Shown here: positions 35,134-43,261 of the stretch, in pieces
Numbering within the stretch: position 1 is the stretch's first letter
Layout of the letters: every line of letters begins with the position of its first letter
Assembly: GCA_964502145.1 (NCBI GenBank)
Contig: CAZCVI010000017.1
Location: 1-64,000 of the forward strand
DNA length: 64,000 bases
DNA from: CAZCVI01 sp964502145
Lineage (GTDB): Bacteria; Acidobacteriota; Aminicenantia; UBA2199
Direction: 5' to 3'
Translations under genes and position numbers: made by a program
The notes under the pieces: generated by a model
What the model saw: only the letters and a program-made list of their open reading frames with translations
What the model was told of the DNA's origin: nothing
The model's database searches: none

Positions 35134-37977
35134 TTATTTTTTCCCTGTGGCCTGTTTTTGGTACGAGGAGGGAGTTTTGCCCGTGTGTTTCTTAAAGGCT
35201 TTATAAAAGGCAGCCATGGTATTAAAGCCGACATCCATAGCAATGGCTGAAATTTTCCGTTGCGCGCCCCGGGGACTCTGCAATAGCTTGATAGCCGCTT
35301 CAATCCGGTACTGATTGATAAAATCGAAGAAATTGCGGTCCATCTTCTCATTGAGCAACTGGGACAGTTGATGCGACGAAAGAGACATCTTTTCAGCCAA
35401 TACAGGCAAGGACAGATCGGCATCACTATATACCTTTTCCACTTCCATCAGCGCATTGAGCTTCTTGATACACTCGGCTGTAAAATCCGGGTTCAACGGC
35501 GAGTCTTTATACTTTATTTTTTTTTCTGAGAATCGTTTCCTATAGAGATAAAAAGCAACACCCAACAACGCGGCAAGCAGAAACAGAAGCGCGAGTTCAA
35601 AAATAAGCGTTTGATAGAACAAGGGAGTCACAGTAAAAGCCACAGTCTGACCCGTGGGGTTCCACAGACCATCGGCATTGCAGGCAGTCACACTGAAAAT
35701 ATAGTGACCAGGGGATAACTTTTTGTAATGGGCCACCCGCCCTACACCGGGTTCCAGGTCAACCCATTCCCGGTTGACTGGCGCTAACCGGTATTTAAAG
35801 CGTGTTTTTTCCGGGGATAAGAACGTTGGCGCAGTGAAATATATACCGATATCCTCTATACCTTTAAAACTCAGCGGTCCTGTATCGGTATGCAGAGGTA
35901 TGAACTGCTGGTTAAAAGAAAGTCCTTCAATCACCACCGGCGGAGGGGTTTGATTGACCCGAAGCTTCGCCGGATTCACCAGCGTGATACCTTTTTTAGT
36001 GATGAACATAAAATCCCCATTCCGGGTTTTGAGGGCAGAATTGGGTGAAAATTTATTGTTGAATTCCAGGCTTCTGATCCCATCCTCGATTCCGAAAGAG
36101 GCACAGTTTAGTTTATCTATACTGCTAGTGGCCATAGCGTTCAGTTCACCTTTATTGACACACAGGATGCCTCTGTCACTGGTTAACCAGAAATTACCCT
36201 GTAAGTCCTCAAGGAACTGGTATATAAAATTGGTAGGTAACCCCTGGGCGGTAGTATAAGAGGTGATGGAATAAGCCGTGAAGTCGTTATTTTTTATATG
36301 CAATCGTTTTAACCCCTGGCCCTGCGTGGCTACCCAGAAAATACTGCCAGACACACCGGGAGACTCGATATCTTCATGAATAGATGTTACCGAAATCCCG
36401 GCAAAGAATGTTTTATGCGACCAGTGGGTTTTAGGGCGGTTAGGTTTGGGCGCCCTATTGCCGGGTAAATGGGGGGCGGCATACTCTTCCGGCAAGATGG
36501 TAATGCCTTTGTCCGAGGCAATCCAGATATCCCCGGCTTTACTTTCATAGACATTGTGAACTTCTTTGCCGGATAAGATCGCCGTGGATTTTAGCGATTC
36601 GATGGTACGATTTTGGGGATGGAATAAGCTGACACCATCAAAGGTACTGAACCACAGGTTATCCCGGCTATCCTTGTATATCGACGTGACCACATTGTCT
36701 GCCAGTTTTTCCCGGGTTGTGAATGGCATAAACCGATTGTTCTGTTGTTGAAAAACGCCGTTGCCAATTGTGCCCAGCCAGAGGTTTCCCTGAGCATCGG
36801 TGGCGATAGCAGTAATACCGATATCTGTGGGCACAGTCACTTCGCTTAACTGGGTGCCCCGGCATAGGAATAATTTCCCGCCTTCCGTACCAATCCAGAT
36901 ATCGCCGTTCCAATCCTCGAACAGGGAAAAGGGAATTTCCGCCCCGTCTGTTTTAAAGGGTTCATAAGGCATAAATTTCCCGTCTTTTAACCGCTTTATC
37001 CCCGACGCTTCCGTGCCTACCCAGATACTCTTTTCCCGATCCTCGAACAAACAGTAAACGGAAGCCGAATTTAACAGACTCTCGAAATGTGTTGTGCCGT
37101 CCGGTGTTTTTCTGATGCGGTTCAAACCCTTGGTCGTGCCTACCCATAGATTTCGGTCTGAGTCTTGGATAATACAGGTAATATGGTTGCCAGCCAAACC
37201 ATCCTTGGTGGTATAGTTCTTCGTTCCCGTGGCAGTTACGCGGAACAAACCACAATCTAAAGAACCAATCCAGAGTTCTTTTTCCCGGTCTGCAAACATC
37301 GTAATAATCATCACATTCTCTAGACCGGGAACCGGGTATTTGAAGAATCTTCCTTTTTTATACGTAAACAGGCCGTCTTCACGGGAACCGAACATCAAGT
37401 GTCCTTGGCTGTCTTCGATGATGGTGTTGATTTTTTTGCTGGTAAGGCCATGGGATGAATCAAAGGTGGTGAATTGGGAACCGGAGAAAGAGTTAACGTA
37501 ACTGGCATCAAAAGAGATCCAGAGATTGCCCTGGGTATCATCTGTGATGGAGCGGATACCTTCGGGGGTTATACCGTCTGCTTTGGTGAAGGTTTTGAAT
37601 TTACCCGTGCGGTAAGGGTAGGATGTTAAATTCTTTGAGCTGCCGATCCAGAGTGTGCCTTGTTGATCAACCTTGAGGCTTCTGATTTCCTGGGCATTTA
37701 TTTCTTCCTTTTGATCAAAGTGCAGGATCGCGAATTTAACCCCGTCGAAGCGAACCAGGCCTCTGGAGGTTCCCAGCCAGAGATACCCGTCCGGTGTTTG
37801 GGCAATCGCTTTAACTGTATTGGAGGGAATCCCGTCGGTCATCTCCCACTGGTCGATCAGGTATTGATCAATCGGTTTTTGGGGGTCTAATCCCCATGTC
37901 AAATACTGGCACAATTGAAAGATAATTACTGCTATCACCCATTGTCCGGGAGAAAGTGATTTTTTTCCTTTGCTCAT
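35134..37977 (-). CDS. Two-component regulator propeller fused to an AraC-type DNA-binding domain
   Basis: 947 aa; TAGGAAAC lies before the start. A signal segment (about 12-30) is followed by about 12-14 reg_prop blades (DGYLWLGTSRGLVRFDG, QGTLWIGSSKNL), a Y_Y_Y domain (about 690-770, PGHYIFSVTACNADGLWN) and a transmembrane helix (about 780-803). The cytoplasmic end is an AraC/XylS helix-turn-helix pair (about 845-940, LAEKMSLSSHQLSQLLNEK and ISAIAMDVGFNTMAAFYKA). There is no kinase or receiver, so the signal must pass directly from periplasmic propeller to DNA. Unlike the propeller-kinase at 15326, this is a membrane one-component regulator. It may control its neighbours. Confidence 0.88.
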   Translation of the reverse strand: MSKGKKSLSPGQWVIAVIIFQLCQYLTWGLDPQKPIDQYLIDQWEMTDGIPSNTVKAIAQTPDGYLWLGTSRGLVRFDGVKFAILHFDQKEEINAQEIRSLKVDQQGTLWIGSSKNLTSYPYRTGKFKTFTKADGITPEGIRSITDDTQGNLWISFDASYVNSFSGSQFTTFDSSHGLTSKKINTIIEDSQGHLMFGSREDGLFTYKKGRFFKYPVPGLENVMIITMFADREKELWIGSLDCGLFRVTATGTKNYTTKDGLAGNHITCIIQDSDRNLWVGTTKGLNRIRKTPDGTTHFESLLNSASVYCLFEDREKSIWVGTEASGIKRLKDGKFMPYEPFKTDGAEIPFSLFEDWNGDIWIGTEGGKLFLCRGTQLSEVTVPTDIGITAIATDAQGNLWLGTIGNGVFQQQNNRFMPFTTREKLADNVVTSIYKDSRDNLWFSTFDGVSLFHPQNRTIESLKSTAILSGKEVHNVYESKAGDIWIASDKGITILPEEYAAPHLPGNRAPKPNRPKTHWSHKTFFAGISVTSIHEDIESPGVSGSIFWVATQGQGLKRLHIKNNDFTAYSITSYTTAQGLPTNFIYQFLEDLQGNFWLTSDRGILCVNKGELNAMATSSIDKLNCASFGIEDGIRSLEFNNKFSPNSALKTRNGDFMFITKKGITLVNPAKLRVNQTPPPVVIEGLSFNQQFIPLHTDTGPLSFKGIEDIGIYFTAPTFLSPEKTRFKYRLAPVNREWVDLEPGVGRVAHYKKLSPGHYIFSVTACNADGLWNPTGQTVAFTVTPLFYQTLIFELALLFLLAALLGVAFYLYRKRFSEKKIKYKDSPLNPDFTAECIKKLNALMEVEKVYSDADLSLPVLAEKMSLSSHQLSQLLNEKMDRNFFDFINQYRIEAAIKLLQSPRGAQRKISAIAMDVGFNTMAAFYKAFKKHTGKTPSSYQKQATGKK

Positions 37978-38147
37978 GTTTCCTACTCATTCCAGTTCCC
38001 AGTATACTACAAAACAGATGATATGGCAATAAGAGTGCATTTTTATTGGCGCGCAGGTGGAAAAGAAATAAAAAGAAATAACCGGGTTCCAGATATTGTT
38101 TCTCCCCCCAGAACCCGGCCTTTGTTTAAATGACCAGAAAAAATGGT

Positions 38148-38300
38148 TTAGGGTTTACAATATTGGGGTACATCGGTGTTCAGTTGTCCTATGTAGGTTC
38201 CGCCCATGACTTTTTTTTGGTCATCCCTTTCCAGAACCTCGCGGAGGTTTTGGATAGTCTCTTTTGCCAGACTAAGTTTGTTCGCTTTTTTTTGTTTCAT
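38148..38300 (-). CDS. RiPP-like precursor peptide (50 aa), class I lanthipeptide-type leader
   Basis: ATG 38300 has AGAGG 7 nt upstream. The leader reads MKQKKANKLSLAKETIQNL and ends at VMGG (31-34); the core TYIGQLNTDVPQYCKP has two Thr and one Cys. The segment L-x-L-x-K-E-T-I-x-N-L is shared with the peptide at 41268. An AT-rich promoter-like TACTAT (38393-38388) and the palindrome GACGAATTCGTC (38343-38354) lie upstream. No modifying enzyme is adjacent. Its length and dibasic start explain why simple ORF calling misses it. Confidence 0.7.
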   Translation of the reverse strand: MKQKKANKLSLAKETIQNLREVLERDDQKKVMGGTYIGQLNTDVPQYCKP

Positions 38301-38563
38301 TTTTTACCTCTTATTTTTATAAAGTACCATTCGTGGAACGTTGACGAATTCGTCTCCCCCGTTTCCCATAAATGATCTATCTATATAATAGTATAAAATA
38401 AAAAAGGAGATTATAACTGAGGTTGCAAATTAGGATCAAAATGGTTCCAAGTGAAAAAAAGCGGGAAAAATCTATAGGCTGGTTCGCGGTTAAACTCCAG
38501 GAATGTCGTTTAGCTCGGTTAGTCCCCGGGTGTTTGGTATCCCTGCCGGGTAATTTTGCTGCA

Positions 38564-39484
38564 TCAGCCTCTATTATCCGATTTATTTAATTTCTCCAAG
38601 AGTTCTTTGATATATTTATCCTTCTGCTCAATGACTTGGTCTTTCTGCTCCAATTCTTTGACAGTCTGGGCAAGGGCTTTGTTTTGTTTTTCGAGTTTTT
38701 CGAATTTTCGTTCCATCTCGGCGAAGGTATTTTCGTATTCGCTTAATGCCATCTCCTCCAATTCCAATAGCCGATGCAAATCTTCGTCTGCTGCCGCTTT
38801 TTCAAGTTGTCTTAATATCTTGACCATCAAAGCGTCTTTGGTCTGAAGATCATAAGACTTCAAATGGCGGGATTCAGCAATGAAATGTTCCTGCTGAAAT
38901 ACGGACAAAATCCGCTCCAACGGCGTTTTTAATGAGACGTGTAAGAGTGGGATCTGAATAATAAAAGCATCATGAGTCAATCGCTCGATGAATTCGCTAC
39001 GCTCCACGATTTCTTTGCCACCTAATACATCAATGTACTCACGGTTTACCTTGATGACACTGGGCAGAGTTTTAGAAAGATTAAAACCTAAAAAATAAAT
39101 GGTGATGATGGGTAAGGAGTCTTTAGAACAGGAGTTGTCCGGGGTGGGTATGTCATCCACTCTCTGGTATTGGGCACCCAAATATTTTCTAAACCGTTCG
39201 ATGTCATAGGGTAAATTGGATTTCTGCAGTTCAATGAGAATATTTTTATAGCCGCCCTCTTTCAGGCGGATTTTAGCGATAAAATCCAGGTGAAAGTATG
39301 TTAATTCCTTGATACTTAAGCCCTTTATAGAGGCGTTCTGTATTTTTAGAACTTGTTCTTGGGCTTTGAAATCAAGTGAAACAATCTCTTCGCCTATGAT
39401 GATAGAAATCACGCCCTTGGCAATTTCGACATTGGCCATCAGGTATTTGAACACCACGTCGTAGATGGGGTTAGCAATCAGCAT
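38564..39484 (-). CDS. Rpn family recombination-promoting nuclease / PD-(D/E)XK transposase-like protein
   Basis: 306 aa from ATG 39484 (AAGGAG upstream); a longer frame lacks a ribosome binding site. The N-terminal PD-(D/E)XK domain begins NPIYDVVFKYLM and contains LDFIAKI and NILIELQKS, giving D and E-x-Q in place of E-x-K. The C-terminal third is a charged coiled coil (LEKQNKALAQTVKELEQKD). These proteins are common as chromosomal orphans in this kind of genome and may act as nucleases in horizontal recombination or as anti-phage toxins. No terminal inverted repeats flank it, so it is not an active IS. Confidence 0.8.
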   Translation of the reverse strand: MLIANPIYDVVFKYLMANVEIAKGVISIIIGEEIVSLDFKAQEQVLKIQNASIKGLSIKELTYFHLDFIAKIRLKEGGYKNILIELQKSNLPYDIERFRKYLGAQYQRVDDIPTPDNSCSKDSLPIITIYFLGFNLSKTLPSVIKVNREYIDVLGGKEIVERSEFIERLTHDAFIIQIPLLHVSLKTPLERILSVFQQEHFIAESRHLKSYDLQTKDALMVKILRQLEKAAADEDLHRLLELEEMALSEYENTFAEMERKFEKLEKQNKALAQTVKELEQKDQVIEQKDKYIKELLEKLNKSDNRG

Positions 39485-39933
39485 TGTTTGGGTCTCCTTA
39501 TATTTATTATAGTAACACCAATGAACCTCTTTTGTCAACTTTTATTTTATGGAAAAATGGAGGCGACAGTTTCTGAACCGTGATTCGTGGGATGATGGGA
39601 TGACCAGGATTCAAAGTACCAGAAAGCGGAGATCAATTTTTAAAGCTTTCGGTGTTGTCCGGGAGTTATTGGCAATAAAACGCAATCTACGGTATTTCTT
39701 TTCCCCACTCCATCCAATATAGCGTTCTCTAACGCCACAATTCTTCGATGCCGAACTCCAACTTAAAAGGGCAACTTAAACCAAGATAATGGTATTGCTG
39801 CATATAAGAGTTCCAGCGGCATAGCTCGACCTGCTGAACCGACCTGACTTCCAAATTATTGAGTATACTTTCAAGGCTCTTCAAGAACAGTACATCATAA
39901 AAAAGAGGAAAAAGTCATTGGCGGTCAAACCCT
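39485..39933. other. Gene-free stretch upstream of the hairpin element
   Basis: No gene, RNA or clear repeat found in about 450 bp. The hairpin element follows. Confidence 0.4.
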
Positions 39934-40087
39934 AAATCCACCGCCAAGTGTTTGAAATCGTTGTGGACGATATGGACGTAGTGGACGATATGGACAAAAA
40001 AATGCTTTTATTTTGGGTCCATATCGTCCACAAAGTCCACTCTGTCCGCGTCGTCCATGTTTTTTCAAGAATCTGGCGGTGAATCCA
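39934..40087. repeat. Nonanucleotide hairpin element F (TGGACGATA type)
   Basis: The outer arms AAATCCACCGCCAAG and CTGGCGGTGAATCC are complementary. The inner TGGACGATA, TGGACGTAG and TGGACGATA units face ATATCGTCCACAAAGTCCAC across an A/T loop. It shares its core with element C and its ends with D and E. Confidence 0.8.
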
Positions 40088-40101
40088 GGAAACTATGAGA
40101 A

Positions 40102-40699
40102 ATGAAGAAATTCTATAAAATGAATGACGCAGTCCTGCCTAACATTCAAATTATGTCGGGTTTTATAGCCTTCCTGCGAGCCATCAATGTAGGTGGCCAC
40201 ACGGTTAAGATGGATGTCTTGCGCCAATTTTACGAATCCTTTGGCTTCTCCGGTGCCGAAACTTTTATTGCAAGTGGCAACATCATCTTTGAAGCCACCC
40301 CACAGTCGCCCGAGGTTATGGAAATGGAAATAGAGGCCCGCCTGCGGGAAGCTCTGGGTTATGAAGTGCCACTTTTATCCGCACGAATGCGGAATTGGCG
40401 GCGATTGCCCAGTACCAACCTTTCCCGCCAGCAGAGCTGGAAGCCGCCACCGCATTAAATGTCGCCTTCCTAACGGATAAATTGGATGAACCCGCCATTC
40501 AAAACCATATGCCCTTAAAACCAAGATCGATAACTTCCACGTTCAAAACCGTGAGATTTACTGGTTATGTCTTAAAAAGCAAAGCGAATCGAAGCCTTCA
40601 AATGTTCTACTGGAGAAAACACTGGGTCAAAAAGCCACCCTGCGCGGCATAAGCACGGTTCAGAAGATCGTTGCGAAATATGGGTTCATCGAAAAGTAA
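40102..40699 (+). pseudogene. DUF1697 family protein, interrupted by two single-base frameshifts
   Basis: The first frame from ATG 40153 reads FIAFLRAINVGGHTVKMD, the DUF1697 start. The second continues IRTNAELAAIAQYQPFPPAE, and the third ends NREIYWLCLKKQSESK to VAKYGFIEK. Adding one T in the run at 40373-40376 and one A in the run at 40517-40520 restores a single frame of about 182 codons, the family length. Both faults are in homopolymers, so sequencing error is as likely as true decay. The upstream ATG codons at 40102 and 40120 are also in frame. Confidence 0.8.
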
Positions 40700-41141
40700 A
40701 ACTTCGACCACTTCCCAATTGTTTTGCATCCAAAAAACGCACTATGTGCCCTTGTCACCCCAGACTAATACTAATGCCCGCATGTAATATAGGAAGGAAA
40801 GGAAAAGAGATAGAGATCAGATTGGAATATTGTCCCAAAATGGGACACAGTATGTTTTCTTTAAAACGTTCTTGCTAAGATATTTCTCAATATAAATAGT
40901 TTTACTTACCGATTAATTTGTATCAAAACGTGGCACTCAACAAATCATTCATCACAAAACGCTTTCCTGCCTTAAACAACCCCTTCTCTCGATATCATGT
41001 GTCCCAAAACAATACAAATCAATATTTCATTAAACGACTCCATCTCCGATAGAACCTTTATAAATAAGCGTTATGAGTTTTCGGAAATGTTGGCAGGGAA
41101 GTTGCATATATAATATTGTTAGAATTAAAGTGAGGTAGTAA
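40700..41141. other. AT-rich upstream region of the Cys-rich precursor
   Basis: No gene is supported. A perfect TATAAT (41109-41114) lies just before the small ORF at 41142, but no good -35 is at the right distance (TTGGCA at 41090 is only 13 bp away). Confidence 0.4.
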
Positions 41142-41246
41142 ATGATTAAAATGAACAGAAGTAAGATGTTGGTTGAGCTTAAAGACGAAGAAGATAGTCT
41201 TATTTTGATAGAAAAAATCAAACATAAGGCACTTCAAATAAATTAA
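41142..41246 (+). CDS. Short ORF (34 aa) ahead of the precursor
   Basis: ATG 41142 has GAGG 7 nt upstream, which supports translation. The product is highly charged (MLVELKDEEDSLILIEKIK), without Cys and without a signal peptide. It ends 21 bp before the precursor start and is transcribed with it. It could be a leader ORF, a small partner protein or chance. Confidence 0.4.
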   Translation: MIKMNRSKMLVELKDEEDSLILIEKIKHKALQIN

Positions 41247-41267
41247 AAAAAAAAGGAGAAATATACC

Positions 41268-41465
41268 ATGAAAACAAAACAACTTGTAAAAAGACTGGGA
41301 TTAAACAAAGAGACCATTGCAAATCTGAATGCTATTCAGATGAAGGATATTTATGGTGGAGCAACAGCTTCAGCAGTTTCATTATGTCCAACAAATTGTA
41401 AAACAAGTCCATGTGGAACATGTGGAACATGTCAGAGTTGCGACGTAACTACACCGGAAGCATAA
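41268..41465 (+). CDS. Cys-rich RiPP-like precursor peptide (65 aa)
   Basis: AGGAG lies 9 nt before ATG 41268. The leader MKTKQLVKRLGLNKETIANL continues to YGG (29-31), matching the L-x-L-x-K-E-T-I-x-N-L leader of the 38148 peptide and of class I lanthipeptide precursors in related genomes. The core has six Cys (LCPTNCKTSPCGTCGTCQSC) with nearby Thr and Ser, well suited to lanthionine or other Cys chemistry. No LanB, LanC or radical SAM gene is adjacent. Confidence 0.75.
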   Translation: MKTKQLVKRLGLNKETIANLNAIQMKDIYGGATASAVSLCPTNCKTSPCGTCGTCQSCDVTTPEA

Positions 41466-41501
41466 ACTAACTTCCCACGCTTCAGCCACTAAAATCGAAT
41501 C

Positions 41502-41582
41502 GGTGCGGGACTGGCAGGTCTTTCCTATATGTTTCGCCTTGAGCGCGAACCGCATAGAAAGGACTCTGCCTATCCCAGCGCC
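41502..41582. terminator. Long imperfect hairpin between converging genes
   Basis: GGTGCGGGACTGGCAG on the left and CTGCCTATCCCAGCGCC on the right pair with small internal loops; inner stems GGTCTTTCC/GAAAGGAC and GTTTCGC/GCGCGAAC extend it. It lacks a clear T run. It probably ends transcription of the precursor. Confidence 0.5.
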
Positions 41583-41611
41583 GTCCTCACCACACTCTAC
41601 TTTTGCTTTAA

Positions 41612-43045
41612 TTATTTAATCTCTTTCTCAATCTGGGCAATGAATTTTTTGCCGTTTTCATTATCGGGGTTCAGTTCCAATGATTTCTTATAGAGCCCGA
41701 GGGCTTTTTCCTTTTCCCCTTTCCCGTAATAGGCTTCAGCGAGACTGTCATAGACATTCCACGATTTGGGGTGCAGTTCTACATTAAATTCGAATAGCTT
41801 GACGGCGTCATCCACCTGCTTTTGCCGTTGTAATAGAATATAGGCTAAATTGTTAATATCTAATTCCACATAAAAATACATGCCCGGCGATTTTAATATA
41901 TCTGCTTTCAGCCTCTCAAAACCAGGGGAGAATTTATTACCAAAGACTAATTGTTGCAACACCTCCGTAACGGATATTTTTCCGGAATAGAGGGTATAGA
42001 GATGATAAATAGAAATTTGGTGCGCCTGGGCATTGCAACCGGGACTATTCACCAATTGGGGAAATTTGTTCTGGAGGGTGTAATTCGCTACAAAATCTTT
42101 TAAGTCCGCATCTTTCTCGGCCATCGATTTTACATCCTTAAAAAGAGTATTCATATAATTAAACCGATTCAAAAACCCTTCATACGTTAATTCACCATTC
42201 CAATGACCAGGAATATAGTGGGTAATTTCATTCTTGCGGTCAATCAACGCTTTCCAGTTTTTCAATAGCACCGGATAATCCACTACTTCGCCCGAATGGG
42301 CCGCAAATGTGGCAAGGCAACCGGGAGAATCGGTCAGCCACTTGTCCGCCATCATGTCCCCGGTGAATAAAACTCCTTTTTGCGGGACCAGGATGAAGAT
42401 ATCACTATTGGTGTGAGTCCCACCGCTTTGGAACAGTTCAAAGGTGGTGTCGCCACAGTCCAAAACGAGCTTATCTGTGAACGTTTTGGTAGGAAAGGCT
42501 GGTTTGGGAGATGAATTCAAGAATTCGCCCATCAGGCCGTCGATGATTAACCGTTCATTGGCGGTTGCCTTTTGAGTTTCGTCTAATTTCCCCGAAGCGA
42601 GAGCCTCTTTCTGTCGTTGAATATCCTCCTGATACCAGTTAATACTTCTAGACATATCGCTGAAATTCTCTTTCATCATGGCAACGACGTTTTTATGGGC
42701 CACAATTTCGCAATCGGCATAAACGCTATTACCATTGGTATGATCACCATGACCATGGGTATTGATAAGGTATATAAAATCTTTACGCCCGAACTCCTTC
42801 TCAATCACCTTTCTAAATGCCTGATCGAGTTTGGGGATGTCGGTGCTGTCAATCACCACGATACCTTTTTGGGTGGCGATGGCGGAAACAGCGGTTGCAG
42901 AGACATAGTCCCCCGCCCAGATACGGATGACGTTAGCGGTAATTTTTGTAACATGAAGGGGAAGACCTTCCACGGAATTGGCCATAGCTGGCAAAACCAT
43001 CAGGGTTAACATCACACCCACGAGTAATAATTTCTTGTATAACAT
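41612..43045 (-). CDS. Secreted metallo-beta-lactamase-fold hydrolase with TPR tail
   Basis: 477 aa. The signal peptide (1-22) ends PAMANS. The MBL core has NTHGHGDHTNG (H-x-H-x-D-H), TGDMMADKW and a later GHWNGEL His, so a binuclear metal site is likely. Residues about 400-477 are two TPR units (AVKLFEFNVELHPKSWNVYD, ALGLYKKSLELNPDN). It is a periplasmic hydrolase of unknown substrate, resembling subclass B3-like or SoxH-type proteins. AGGAGG lies before the start. Confidence 0.83.
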   Translation of the reverse strand: MLYKKLLLVGVMLTLMVLPAMANSVEGLPLHVTKITANVIRIWAGDYVSATAVSAIATQKGIVVIDSTDIPKLDQAFRKVIEKEFGRKDFIYLINTHGHGDHTNGNSVYADCEIVAHKNVVAMMKENFSDMSRSINWYQEDIQRQKEALASGKLDETQKATANERLIIDGLMGEFLNSSPKPAFPTKTFTDKLVLDCGDTTFELFQSGGTHTNSDIFILVPQKGVLFTGDMMADKWLTDSPGCLATFAAHSGEVVDYPVLLKNWKALIDRKNEITHYIPGHWNGELTYEGFLNRFNYMNTLFKDVKSMAEKDADLKDFVANYTLQNKFPQLVNSPGCNAQAHQISIYHLYTLYSGKISVTEVLQQLVFGNKFSPGFERLKADILKSPGMYFYVELDINNLAYILLQRQKQVDDAVKLFEFNVELHPKSWNVYDSLAEAYYGKGEKEKALGLYKKSLELNPDNENGKKFIAQIEKEIK

Positions 43046-43215
43046 TCGATTCCTCCTTGATTTTTTTTTACCTTAAACAGGCTGTTCAATAATACGGGAA
43101 TTATCAAGGAATAGTTCAAATAAAGTGAATGACCTATATAACCTAACCGCGCACCCCAAAACTCAACCATATAAAAAAAAGAACTGGGCATCAAAGGATT
43201 TAATTTGAAAATCCC

Positions 43216-43244
43216 TTGACAAAAAATTCCAAACAGTTTATAAA
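43216..43244 (+). promoter_or_regulatory. Consensus-like promoter pointing antisense into cheR
   Basis: TTGACA (43216-43221), exactly 17 bp, TATAAA (43239-43244). Downstream on the plus strand is GGGAGG but no ORF; transcription would run antisense to the 3' end of the CheR gene. It may be accidental in AT-rich spacer. Confidence 0.4.
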
Positions 43245-43261
43245 GGAAGGGAGGTAGAAGA

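Noticed and set aside
38564..39484. Active insertion sequence
   Set aside because: The Rpn-type protein has no flanking inverted repeats or target duplications that I could see.
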